64,000 nt of DNA from Bacteroidota bacterium (lineage in GTDB: Bacteria > Bacteroidota > Bacteroidia > AKYH767-A > 2013-40CM-41-45). The stretch spans positions 124,001 to 188,000 of the forward strand of contig JADJFC010000003.1 of assembly GCA_016708785.1 (NCBI GenBank). Direction: 5' to 3'. Below are positions 46,901 to 57,700 of the stretch, piece after piece. The translations under genes were made by a program, and so were the position numbers. The notes below the pieces were generated by a model. It saw nothing but the letters and a program-made list of their open reading frames with translations. It searched no databases and was not told where the DNA came from. How positions within the stretch are numbered: position 1 is the first letter of the stretch; each line of letters begins with the position of its first letter.

Positions 46901-49900
46901 GTTCCCGATGCAATTACACTTGCGCTTCCATCCGAAGATCCAAAACAAAAAGCATCAATAGAAGAAGTAGCAGTTGTAGGCGAAGGATTAAGAAATACGC
47001 TGACTTGATCTGTCGCCTGACATCCGTTTGTATCTGTTACGAGCAGCGTATATGTCATGTTTGAATCGGGCAATACAACAAGTTGTTGTGCTGTATCATT
47101 CACTGGTGTCCATAGATAACTGACTCCACCTGATGCAATCAAAGTCGTTGCCGTTCCAATGCAGATCGATTGATCAAGACCGGCATCTGCAATTGGTAAA
47201 TTATTTACAAGTACATCTACCTGATCAGAAACTGAACATCCGTTTGCATCGGTGACAATGACATTGTAAGTGGTGTTTGCTATCGGTGCAACGGAAAATT
47301 GTTGTGAAAGTATATTTCCCGGTGACCAGAAATAATTTGTTCCACCACTTGCATTCAATACAACAGAATCTCCAATACAAATATTTTCATTAGTTCCGGC
47401 ATCTGCTAACGGTGGAGCAAGCACGGTAACTTCAACTTGATCTGAACCTGTGCAATTAGATCCAGAGCTTACAGTCACTGTGTATATCGTAGTGACAGTT
47501 GGATAAACAATAATTTGTTGTGATGTTGCTCCCTGATCCCATTGATAACTACTCCCACCTGTTGCATTGAGTATAGCGGAATCGCCCGGACAAATTTGCT
47601 GATTTAGTCCGGCGTCAGCAGCAATTGTTGCATTCACAGTTACGGTAGCAGTATCAGTTACAGTGCATCCAAAAGTATTGCTTATAGTCACATAATAATC
47701 AGTAGTAACTCCCGGAGTAACGTTGATTTGTTGTGTGGTAAGTCCACCGGGATTCCATAGGTAAGAATACCCGCCGGGATTTCCGCCACCACCAAATACA
47801 TTTGCTGTTAAAGTTGCCGTCGCGCCAAGACAGATGGTTCTATCCTGAACATTCAGTTGAGGCGGACTTGCAACAATTACATTTGTTGAGGCTGTAGATG
47901 AACAACCATTATTATCTGTAACTGTTACTACGTAAGTTGTTGAAGCACTCGGACTAATTGCTATTGAAACTGTCGTTAAGGTTCCGGGATTCCATAAATA
48001 ACTTGTGCCGCCACTAGCTGTCAGGTTTGCAACCATTCCGGAGCAGATCGTGTCATTTAATCCTGCATTTGCAACAGGTAATCCAAAAACTGTAACTGCA
48101 TGAACAATTGAATCTCTGCATCCATCAATATTTGTCACAACCAACGATGTATTGAATGCGCCTGCTGTTGAATAAATGTGAGCAGGATTAGAAACCGTTG
48201 AAGTACTTCCATCACCAAAATACCACATCCATGAATTAATTGTTGTTGGTGATGTTGACTGATTTGTAAAATTTATCTGTGAACCAATGCATCCATTTTG
48301 TAATGTAAAAAGTGCATCGGGAACATTTAAGCTGAGGTGTAAAGTTTGAGTGAGTGTATCTATACATCCGGATGCTGATGTAACTATCAATTGGACTTGA
48401 TAATTTCCTGTTGCTCCATAAGCATGTGATGGACTTTGAAGTGTGCTTGTATTTCCGTCGCCAAAATTCCATGCATAATTTGCTATTGTTCCTCCGGTAA
48501 TAGTTGATTGATCATTGAATTGAACAGCAAGACTTGAGCAATTTGCATTTGTGCTGAAAGCAGCAATAGGTGAACTGACTGCTGCAGCTACTAAAGCTGT
48601 ATCTGAATCAGAGCATGTTCCGTCTGATGCAGTGACCACATATGTCCCTGCTCCGCCGTTTATCGTCTGTGTGTTCGCACCTGTATTCCATTGATAAGAA
48701 TATGCTCCGCTTCCCCCGGTTGCACTTGCAGTAATTGGTGTAGTTGCATTACATGCTACAGTAAGATCGGGTCCGGCATTTGCGATGACTCCGGTAACAG
48801 TGATGCAATAGGAATATGTCTGCATACCAACATATGGGCAGTTATCATCTCGAACAGTAACAGTAAAACAATACGGATTAGAACTTATTTGTGCTGATGT
48901 TGGTGTCCAGCAAAAAGTTGCAGTTTCTCTTGTTCCGGGATAAGTAGTAAATGTTGCACCGGGAATAGAGTAGTCCCAATCAATGAAAGTATTCTGTGTT
49001 GAATTTGCATCGCCTGAAGAAATATTAAAACAAAATTGCGCACCCGCACATACAGTTTGAGCAAAACTATTTGTTCCGTTAATTCCTGTCATCGTCGGAA
49101 CAATGTTGTTACAATCAATAACAGTAACCTGAATATCTCTTTCTACTTCACCAATCAATACTCCATTTCTATATTCTTTTACTAACACAGCCATTACTGT
49201 GATCTCGAGGCTGGTTGGCGTCATGCAAATATCACCTGTAAGTGGATTTATAGTTACAGCCGGTGATGATGAAAGTGGATTTGTTGCAGACCATGGATTG
49301 GAATAATTAACAGGCAATCCCGGACTATCGTAAGGTGTAATTAAAGAATAAACCAGAGAGTCACCATCCTGATCATATGCACCATGATTGTAACAAAATT
49401 GTTGTCCACGACAAACAAACGGTACCGGTTTATTCGAAAATGTAGGCGAGTTATTGCAAGGCGTTATTGTATTATTCAAATTTGCATAAATGTACATTTG
49501 AGTTAGTCCGGGAAGATTGATGTTTGTGATCGCATTATTTCTGCAACACAAATTGTAACTGAATTGCCAGTCGGCACATGGACCAGGTAAATTGATCACA
49601 CCTCGATAAATGTATTCCTGAATTCCTGTAAATGTTCCACCATTACAAGTGGTAGTATTGTTAGGACAAGCCGGACTGATTTCCTGACCCGTACCGGGAA
49701 TCTGACTAATTGTAAATGAACTTGCCGGGAAACACGATGATTGAAAGAAAATTTCTGCAGTGGGGTCGGCGTCAATTCCCGCACAGTCGCGGTAAAAAGA
49801 CAAGGTGATCTCATACGAATTCCCACCTAAACAACGATAGGTAAGATCAGACCCCATGGAATGGCTCGCTAAAGAACGATTTGCCGTGGCCAGTGAAAAG

Positions 49901-50031
49901 AGCAAAAAAAACAGCGTTTTTACGCGAATTAAGCAGGTAGTTGTTTTTATGGTCTTAACGTTTAATGGTACAAAACCTCTGAATTTAGGCCTCCAAAGCC
50001 GAAATCTTTCAAATTTCAGCACTTCCCACAC
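43913..50031 (-). CDS. Giant SprB-repeat and PKD surface protein with T9SS type B sorting domain, frameshifted
   Basis: The restored product has about 2010 residues. A conserved N-terminal Cys-rich domain starts at SHSMGSDLTYRCLGGNSYEI. After it come several PKD units (YAWNFGDGNTSTLQSPSHAY), about seven units with SYLWNPG cores, and eight tandem SprB repeats of about 75 residues, for example AGNYSVTVTDANGCTSTNSI. Last are PKD units and the gliding-motility-associated type B domain (VPNAFTPNGDGVNDYF, IMDRWGKEIFHS, HKVIGHVSLVR). Adhesins like SprB move on the surface during gliding. The frame breaks at AAAA 44393-44396; one added base restores the match to the 50228-54454 paralogue. The start is unresolved: a promoter box at 50036-50043 argues against GTG 50031, and the signal peptide (TLFFLLFSLATANRSLA) begins near 49950 without a standard start codon. 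Confidence 0.85.
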
Positions 50032-50035
50032 AGGA

Positions 50036-50067
50036 CGAATCTATCATTGTTAGTGAATCCGCAAAAA
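50036..50067 (-). promoter_or_regulatory. Promoter of the first giant paralogue
   Basis: On the minus strand TTTTTG (50067-50062), an 18-base spacer and TAGATTCG (50043-50036). The surrounding 80 bases are conserved with the upstream region of the second paralogue, where the same boxes read TTTTCG and TAGATTTG. Confidence 0.6.
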
Positions 50068-50146
50068 CAATTGAGGTGAATGTGGGGAAATCCGCTACCA
50101 CGCAAAAGTGGACGTTTACCAAGTTTGGTAGGGGGGGCGGAAGGCG

Positions 50147-50200
50147 GAAGGTCAAAGGTCAACGCGGCCGAAGTGACCTTTGACCTTTGACCCTTGACCT
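50147..50200. repeat. GGTCAAAGG-type hairpin between the two giant paralogues
   Basis: GGAAGGTCAAAGGTC, loop AACGCGGCCGAAG, then TGACCTTTGACC, TTTGACC and CTTGACCT. GCAAACCGAAAACCGAAAAC words follow to 50222. It ends the transcript of the second paralogue, whose stop is at 50228. Confidence 0.72.
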
Positions 50201-50227
50201 GCAAACCGAAAACCGAAAACCGAATTC

Positions 50228-53200
50228 CTACCTCACCAACGACACATGCCCAATCACCTTATGCGCCTTGCCTTTGTAGTCATGCACATTGATGATAAAT
50301 TCGTAGACATCATTCTGACAAAAATTGTCATTGCCATAAAAAGACCCATCCCATTGTTTTGATTGTTCCGTTGAATGGAAAATTTCTTTTCCCCAACGAT
50401 CCATGATCCACATTTCATAGTCAGCAAAATTTACACCGGTAGCAAAAAAATAGTCGTTGACACCATCTCCATTCGGAGTAAAAGCATTCGGAACATAGAT
50501 CGTGAATTCAGGTTCTACTCTGACGATTCCATAAGTTGTGTCAATACACCCACCGGCACTGGTAACGATAAGTCGAATATTATAAGTACCGCTATCACTG
50601 TATTCATGTGATGGTTGCGGTTCACCGGTTACTGATGTGCCATCACCGAAATCCCATTCCCAATTAATGGCATCTGTACTGTTATCCGTAAAAGAAACAG
50701 TAGGTTGAAACTCCGGAACCTGATCTGCACTTTGATAAAAATCAGCAACAGGAAAACCATAAACCGTCACGGCATTAGTGACAGTCTTTGTTTCTGAACA
50801 ACCGTCAGGAGTAATTATCATTAATGTGATATCGTATTCGCCGGGCGCTGTATAGGTATGAGTTGGATTTGTATCACTGCTAAGAACATTGTCATCAAGA
50901 TCCCAATAAAATAATGAACCGGATTGTTGCGGATAATAATTTCTGAAATCCACTTCAACAGGAGTACATCCTGCAATTGCTTGTGGTGTAAAATCTACTT
51001 GTGGCAATGGATAAACACTCAAGTAAACAGATTGACTTACCTCTGCTGAACAGCCATCGCTTAGTGTGACTGTAAATGTTGAATCGGATACAGCAAGTAC
51101 AGTCGGACTGTCGCCAAAAAATTCACCGTTGTTCCATGAGTAAGTGTACGGACCCCCGGCTCCACCTGAACCTGCTGCTTGCAATTGTGCAATGTATCCA
51201 CCGCATAGTGGCGGAGGTGTAATCGTTGTTACTGCCAATGCAGGAATAAGTGGAATTGAAACAGGGGTATTTCGTGTACAACCATTTATATCAGTAACAG
51301 TAACTGTATAATAACCTGCATCAAGGTTATTTGCTGTTGATGAGGTTCCTCCATTTGGCCACCAATCGTATGTCAATGTTGATGTGCCACCACTTGCACT
51401 TATTGCAGCACTTCCCGTTGGTGAAATCAAACATGATGCAGTAATATTATTTACAGTCATGATGATTTCATCAGGTTGATCAATAAAAACTGAATCAACT
51501 TGTCGGCAATTATTGGAATCAATAACTGTTAAATAATACATACGTGATGCAAGACCAATTGCTGTATCAACTGCACCACCTGAAGGTGACCATGAATATA
51601 CATAGGGTGGAGTAGAACCTGATGCAATTGCCATTGCTGTTCCATCGGTTGATCCAAAACATAATGCATCTGTAGATGATACTGCAATAACAGGAAGTGT
51701 ATTTACAATAATGTCTATCGTATCATTATCTGTGCAGCCATTCGCATCAGTAACAGAAACAATGTATCTCGAATTCGAATTTGGCGATACAGTTAATTGT
51801 GGTAAAGTATCATTCCCCGGAGTCCAGACATATCTCGTTCCACCTGATGCATTCAATGTTGCAGAAGACCCTCTGCAAATTGTCTGATCGATTCCTGCAT
51901 TTGCATTTGGTAAATTATTTACGTTAACATTCACCTGATCTGTAGAAGTACACCCGTTGTTATCAGTAACTTCGACTGTGTATGTTGTGTTAACAATAGG
52001 AGTAACGTTGATCTGTTGCGAATTTATATTTCCAGGCATCCAGTTATAAAATGTTCCACCTGTGGCGGCACTAAGAGTAGTCGAATTTCCAATACATATA
52101 CTTTGGTTCGATCCTGCATCAGCAATTGCTGCACTAATTGTTACAGTAGATGTGTCAGTTGCTGTACAGCCAAAATTGGTTGTTACAGTTACAAAATAAT
52201 CGGTCGTTACGATGGGAGAAACATTTATCTGCTGTGTTGTCAATGCTCCCGGATTCCATAGATACGTATAACTTCCACCCCAGCCACCACCTGAAACATT
52301 CACTGAAATGTTTGTTGATGAACCTAAACAAATCGTCCTGTCTTGTGCATTTAGCTGTGGTATTCGCGCAAGTAAAACACTTGCTCCTGCAGTCGAGGTA
52401 CAGCCATTATTATCTGTTACCGTCACAACATAATTTGTAGAGGCGCTCGGACTAACAGCAATCGCTGCAGTGTTGAGTGTTCCTGGATTCCATAAATAAC
52501 TTACCCCGCCTGATGCTGTAAGAGTTGCAATAGCGCCCGGACAAATTGTATCGTTTATTCCTGCATTTGCAATTGGCAATGCAAAAATTGTAAGTGGGTG
52601 CATAATAGAATCTCTGCATCCGTCAACATTCGTTACGACCAAAGAAGTATTAAATGCTCCTGAAGTAGAATAAATATGAGCCGGATCAGATACAGTCGAT
52701 GTTGTACCATCACCAAAATACCACATCCATGAATTGATCGCAGATAATGAAGTCGATTGATTTGTGAAATTTACTTGAGTGCCTATACATCCATTCGCCA
52801 GAGTAAACAATGCATCTGCTGCATTAAGACTAAGGTGAAGTGTTTGAATGAGTGTGTCGATGCAACCTGTTGTGGAAGTGACGATCAATTGAACCTGATA
52901 GTCTCCCGTCGCTGCATAGGGATGAGATGGATTTTGCAATGCACTCGTATTGCCATCGCCAAAATTCCAGAAGTAACTGGCAATAGTTCCTCCGACGATG
53001 GTCGATTGATCAGTGAACTGAACAGTAAGACTTGTACAATTTGAATTGGTTGAAAATGCTGCTGAAGGTGAACCGATAGCCGGTGATACTACTGCAGAAT
53101 CGGAATCAGTGCATGATCCATCTGATGCCGTAACAACATAAGTACCTGCTCCGCCAATAATCGATGGTGTATTTGCTCCGGTATTCCATTGGTAATTGTA

Positions 53201-54454
53201 CATCCCGCTACCACCGGAGGCTGTTGCAGTAATTGGTGTGGTTGCATTACATGCAACAGTGAGATCAGGTCCTGCGTCTGCGATAATTCCTGTGACTGTT
53301 ATGCAATAAGCGTAGATCTGACTTCCGACAAACGGACAATTGTCATCACGTACTGTTACAGTGAAGCAATACGGATTAGTACTTATCTGCGCTGATGTTG
53401 GTGTCCAGCAAAAAGTTGCTGTTTCTCTTGATGCAGGATAAGTTGTAAAAGTTGCACCGGGAATAGAGTAGTCCCAATCGATAAAAGTATTTTGCGTGCC
53501 GTTTACATCTGAAGAAGTAATGTCGAAACAAGTTTGTGTTCCTGCACACACTGTTTGAGAAAAACTATTTGTTCCATTTATTCCTGATAGTGTCGGAATA
53601 ATATTGTTACAATCGATGATTGTAAATTGAATGTCTCGCTCAACCGCTCCAATCAAAACACCATTTCGATATTCTTCAACCAATACTGCCATAACAGTAA
53701 TTTCAAGATTGGTTGGCGTCATGCAAATGTCTCCGGTGAATTGATTCAACGATACAGCAGGTGATGATGTGAGTGGATTTGTTGCTGTCCATGGTGGCGA
53801 ATAATTAATCGGCGTTCCAGGGCCTTCGTATGGCGTGATCAAAGAATAAACAAGTGAGTCGCCATCCTGATCGTATGCTCCGTGATTATAACAAAACTGT
53901 TGACCACGACATGCGAACGGTACAGGTTTGTTTGTAAACGTAGGAGAGTTATTGCAAGGTGATATGGTACTATTCAGATTTGCAAAAATGTAGATCTGTG
54001 TTTGTCCCGGATTGTTAATGTTTGTGATCGCATTATTTCTGCAACACAAATTATAGCTGAATTGCCAGTCGGCACATGGACCGGGTAAATTGATAACACC
54101 ACGATAAATGTATTCTTGAATTCCTGTGAAGGTTCCACCATTACATGTTGTTGTATTGTTTGGACATGCAGGACTAATTTCCTGTCCGGTTCCGGCTATT
54201 TGATAGATTCGAATTGAATCAGCAGGAAAACATGATGATTGAAATACGATGTATGCTTCTGTGTCAGCTTCTATCCCTGCACAATCACGATAAAATGATA
54301 ATTCTATTTCGTAGGAATTTCCACCTAAACATTTATAGGTAAGATCGGCACCCATTGAATGACTTCCCCTTGCTTCATTGATGAATATCATTGAGCTGAT
54401 CAACAAAATCATCAATTTTGTGCAAAAAACAAAAGGCAATTTCTTTCGGGACAA
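50228..54454 (-). CDS. SprB-repeat and PKD surface protein with T9SS type B sorting domain
   Basis: The product has 1408 residues from TTG 54454, which gives a basic signal peptide (RKKLPFVFCTKLMILLISSM); ATG 54412 is the alternative. The N-terminal Cys-rich domain (SHSMGADLTYKCLGGNSYEI), PKD units (YFWNFGDGNTSALQNPSHPY) and the type B end (VPNAFTPNGDGVNDYFFATG, HKVIGHVSLVR) are almost the same as in the gene at 43913-50031. Between them only two SprB-type repeats remain (FCFG-like LCFGSTDGTAMAIASG and SCLISPTGSAAISASGG) against eight in the paralogue. It is intact, which is why it can be used to repair the frame of the other copy. It is a surface adhesin, possibly for gliding or attachment. 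The two genes are a tandem duplication with divergent repeat number. Confidence 0.9.
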   Translation of the reverse strand: MSRKKLPFVFCTKLMILLISSMIFINEARGSHSMGADLTYKCLGGNSYEIELSFYRDCAGIEADTEAYIVFQSSCFPADSIRIYQIAGTGQEISPACPNNTTTCNGGTFTGIQEYIYRGVINLPGPCADWQFSYNLCCRNNAITNINNPGQTQIYIFANLNSTISPCNNSPTFTNKPVPFACRGQQFCYNHGAYDQDGDSLVYSLITPYEGPGTPINYSPPWTATNPLTSSPAVSLNQFTGDICMTPTNLEITVMAVLVEEYRNGVLIGAVERDIQFTIIDCNNIIPTLSGINGTNSFSQTVCAGTQTCFDITSSDVNGTQNTFIDWDYSIPGATFTTYPASRETATFCWTPTSAQISTNPYCFTVTVRDDNCPFVGSQIYAYCITVTGIIADAGPDLTVACNATTPITATASGGSGMYNYQWNTGANTPSIIGGAGTYVVTASDGSCTDSDSAVVSPAIGSPSAAFSTNSNCTSLTVQFTDQSTIVGGTIASYFWNFGDGNTSALQNPSHPYAATGDYQVQLIVTSTTGCIDTLIQTLHLSLNAADALFTLANGCIGTQVNFTNQSTSLSAINSWMWYFGDGTTSTVSDPAHIYSTSGAFNTSLVVTNVDGCRDSIMHPLTIFALPIANAGINDTICPGAIATLTASGGVSYLWNPGTLNTAAIAVSPSASTNYVVTVTDNNGCTSTAGASVLLARIPQLNAQDRTICLGSSTNISVNVSGGGWGGSYTYLWNPGALTTQQINVSPIVTTDYFVTVTTNFGCTATDTSTVTISAAIADAGSNQSICIGNSTTLSAATGGTFYNWMPGNINSQQINVTPIVNTTYTVEVTDNNGCTSTDQVNVNVNNLPNANAGIDQTICRGSSATLNASGGTRYVWTPGNDTLPQLTVSPNSNSRYIVSVTDANGCTDNDTIDIIVNTLPVIAVSSTDALCFGSTDGTAMAIASGSTPPYVYSWSPSGGAVDTAIGLASRMYYLTVIDSNNCRQVDSVFIDQPDEIIMTVNNITASCLISPTGSAAISASGGTSTLTYDWWPNGGTSSTANNLDAGYYTVTVTDINGCTRNTPVSIPLIPALAVTTITPPPLCGGYIAQLQAAGSGGAGGPYTYSWNNGEFFGDSPTVLAVSDSTFTVTLSDGCSAEVSQSVYLSVYPLPQVDFTPQAIAGCTPVEVDFRNYYPQQSGSLFYWDLDDNVLSSDTNPTHTYTAPGEYDITLMIITPDGCSETKTVTNAVTVYGFPVADFYQSADQVPEFQPTVSFTDNSTDAINWEWDFGDGTSVTGEPQPSHEYSDSGTYNIRLIVTSAGGCIDTTYGIVRVEPEFTIYVPNAFTPNGDGVNDYFFATGVNFADYEMWIMDRWGKEIFHSTEQSKQWDGSFYGNDNFCQNDVYEFIINVHDYKGKAHKVIGHVSLVR

Positions 54455-54575
54455 CGAGTCTATTTTTTTAAGGTAAATGAAATTAAGCTATTTGTGGTGG
54501 ATTTAGCTCAATTTACGGTTGAGTAAAAGGTTTATTTGCTCAAATTTCTGAATTTTCAGGCTTTTCCGTAAAACA

Positions 54576-54607
54576 CAAATCTATCATAGTTAATGAAATA
54601 TCGAAAA
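54576..54607 (-). promoter_or_regulatory. Promoter of the second giant paralogue
   Basis: On the minus strand TTTTCG (54607-54602), an 18-base spacer and TAGATTTG (54583-54576), a full TAnnTTTG match. Expected transcript start near 54570 leaves a leader of about 115 bases before TTG 54454. Confidence 0.65.
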
Positions 54608-54765
54608 TTTTTGAGGCGAAAGAAGTTTATTTCACTACCACGCAATTGTCTGTTTTTACCAATTAATCTTATGGTTTTACAATGGTTCTATGGCCATTGG
54701 CCACAAAGCCTTGATTTCAGGCGTTTCGAGGTGCATTTTAGCTATGTATTATTTAATATGAATTA

Positions 54766-57700
54766 ATGAGACACACACACAAAATTGCACTTTTATTGTT
54801 CCTGTTATCACTAAGTTTTTTTGCAAAAGCACAGGTTGTTATTAATGAAATCCAGACATCAAATACAAAGACATTTTTTGATGAAAATTATGAGTATGAT
54901 GACTGGATTGAAATTTACAATTCCGGTGCTTCAAGTGTAAACTTGAGTGGGTATGGCCTTTCTGATGATTCATTGAAGCCATACAAATTTGTATTTCCGG
55001 ATTACACTCTAGCTGCCGGTTCATATGTAACTATTTTTGCAGCTGATACTAATGTAACAAAACTTTCGCATTGGGAAACCGCTGTTAAAGCAAGTGATTC
55101 ATGGAAATACCGTGCGAATACTTCTGCACCGGCTTCAGGAAATTGGCGAGACCCGGCATTTAATGATGCTTCATGGTCGAGTGGAACAGGAGGAATCGGA
55201 ATGTCTGATTCAGATGATGGAACATCTGTTTCGGGTTGCGTTTCTGTTTATATGAGAAGATCATTCACCATTTCTGACACATCAAAAATTCTGAATGCAG
55301 TTTTTAATATGGATTTTGATGATGGATTTGTTGCTTATTTGAATGGCGTAGAAATCGCTAGAGTAAATCTTGGTACCCCCGGAAATTTCCCTGCTTGGAA
55401 TGAGTATGCACCACTTTCGCATGAAGCTGTTCTTTATCAAAACGAATATCCCGATAGTATCCATTTAGATTTTAATACTGTCAGATCGTTATTAGTTAAT
55501 GGTACTAACGTTCTTGCTGTAGAAGTCCATAATACTTCAGGAACATATACAGACATGAGTTCAAATCCATTCTTGTCATTCTCTGTGCAAAATGGAAATT
55601 CACTTTTCCCGGCGACTCCTTCATGGTTTCATAAAGCTGCAACTACTTATTTGCATGCTAATTTCAAATTAAGCAAAACAGGAGAAACGGTTTTTCTTAC
55701 GAATGCGACAAGCGGTTTGGTTGACAAGAAATCAACAGGAAATCTGGAAATAGATAATTCTGTTGCAAGAATACCTGATGGTAGTGCAAACTGGTGTTTG
55801 ACAGATGTTCCAACTCCTAATGCATCAAACAATTCTACCAGTTGCAAGACTGGATATGCGACTTTTCCAATATTTTCTATTCAAGGGGGATTCTATACAG
55901 GGGCAAGAACACTCACTTTGTCAACTGCATTTCCGGGTGGTTCAATTCGTTATACTACTGATGGAAGCGATGTAAAAGAAAATTCAACGTTATATGCTGG
56001 TCCAATTTCAATTTCTACTACAAAGACAATTCGTGACAGAGTATTTGCTGCAAATGCAATTGGTAGTAGTACTGTAACTCATACATATTTTATTAATCTG
56101 ACATGCAGATTGCCAATTGTTGCACTTACTACAGATCCTGCAAACTTATATGATTACAACACCGGTATTTTTGCTGATGGTCACGGCTACGCTTCTGCTA
56201 ATCCTCATTTCGGTGCAAACTATTGGTTGGATCTTGAAAAAGATGTGACTGTAGAATATTATGAACGGGACAAAAGTCTTCAGTTTAAATTCAATGCAGG
56301 ACTTGCTGTTACCGGTGGTTGGTCGCGTTCTGCTAATCAAAAAAGCCTGGAGATAAAATTGGGAGATAAATACGGATTGTCAAGTCTTAACTATAGTCTT
56401 CAATCGTTGAAAACCTGGAATGACAAATGGGATGATTTTGTTTTGCACATGGCAGGAAATGATCGAGACATTTGTCACATGCGTGATGCGCTAATGAATC
56501 GTGTGCTAAAACCAACGTTCAATAATTATATCGCTTATGAACCTTGTCTGTTAATGCTTAATGGTGCTAACTGGGGTATTTATTATTTCCGTGAAAATGA
56601 TGATCACCATTGGGTAGAAGGTAACTATGGTTATAAAGCAAGTGAGATCGATTTTCTTAAAGAGAGTTACTTCTATTCGGGAATAGAGGTGAAGAAAGGA
56701 AGCGATTCTGCTTTCTTCGCTATGTATAATTATGCAACAACAACTTCTCCTTCTGATCCTGCTTTCTATTCAACAATTTCGTCAATGATGGATCTGCAGA
56801 ATATGGCTGATTATTTTATTGCTGAAACATATTATCCGAATGATGACTGGATGGGTGGAATGAATAATAATTTAAAATTGTGGAGACCTAAAAAGGGAGA
56901 TGGTAAATTCAAATATCTGATCTATGATCTTGAATTCGGTCTTGGGTACAGCGGAAGCGTTTCCAACAATATGCTTGGCACTGCGAGAAATGCATCACCT
57001 CACAATTATAATTCAGATATCTTCGACGCATTCACTCAGAATCCAACATACAAACGTTATTTCATTAATCGTTATGCCGATCTGATCAATACTGTTTTTC
57101 TTCCTTCAAATATTCAAGCGAATGCTTATGCTTTGCGCGATAGTATGAAGTATGATTACCGAATGCAAAATCAGAAATGGGGCGGAGCAGATTCTACTCA
57201 ATGGATCAGCAATATTGCAACTATGATGACCTTTGCAAATAATCGCCCTTCATATGCTAGAAATTTTGTGCAAAGTGAATATGGTATGGCAGGACAAGTT
57301 ACTTTAACATTGCAAGTGAGTCCTGCAGGTGCCGGTGTGATCCAGATCTCTACGATCACACCAACAACATACCCATGGAATGGTGTTTACTTCAATGGTA
57401 ATCCTGTAACGATTACTGCTATTCCGAATCCCGGTTATACGTTCGATCATTGGAGAAGTAATGTTGTAATTTCAAGCAACAATACAAACCAAAGTGTAAC
57501 GTATAATTTCACTTCGAGTGATGCGATCACGTGTTACTTTACCGGTGCATCTGCAAGTCCGCAATTAGCTTTCAGCGAATTGAATTTCCACAGCGATTCA
57601 TTACATGAAGCAGGTGATTGGATAGAAATTCACAACAGAGGGAATTTTGCGATCGATCTTTCAAATTGGATCTTCAGAGATGAAGCAGATAATCATACAT

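Noticed and set aside
44393..50031. Programmed frameshift in the first giant adhesin
   Set aside because: No slippery heptamer with a downstream structure is visible, and the intact paralogue shows one continuous frame; a missing base is simpler.
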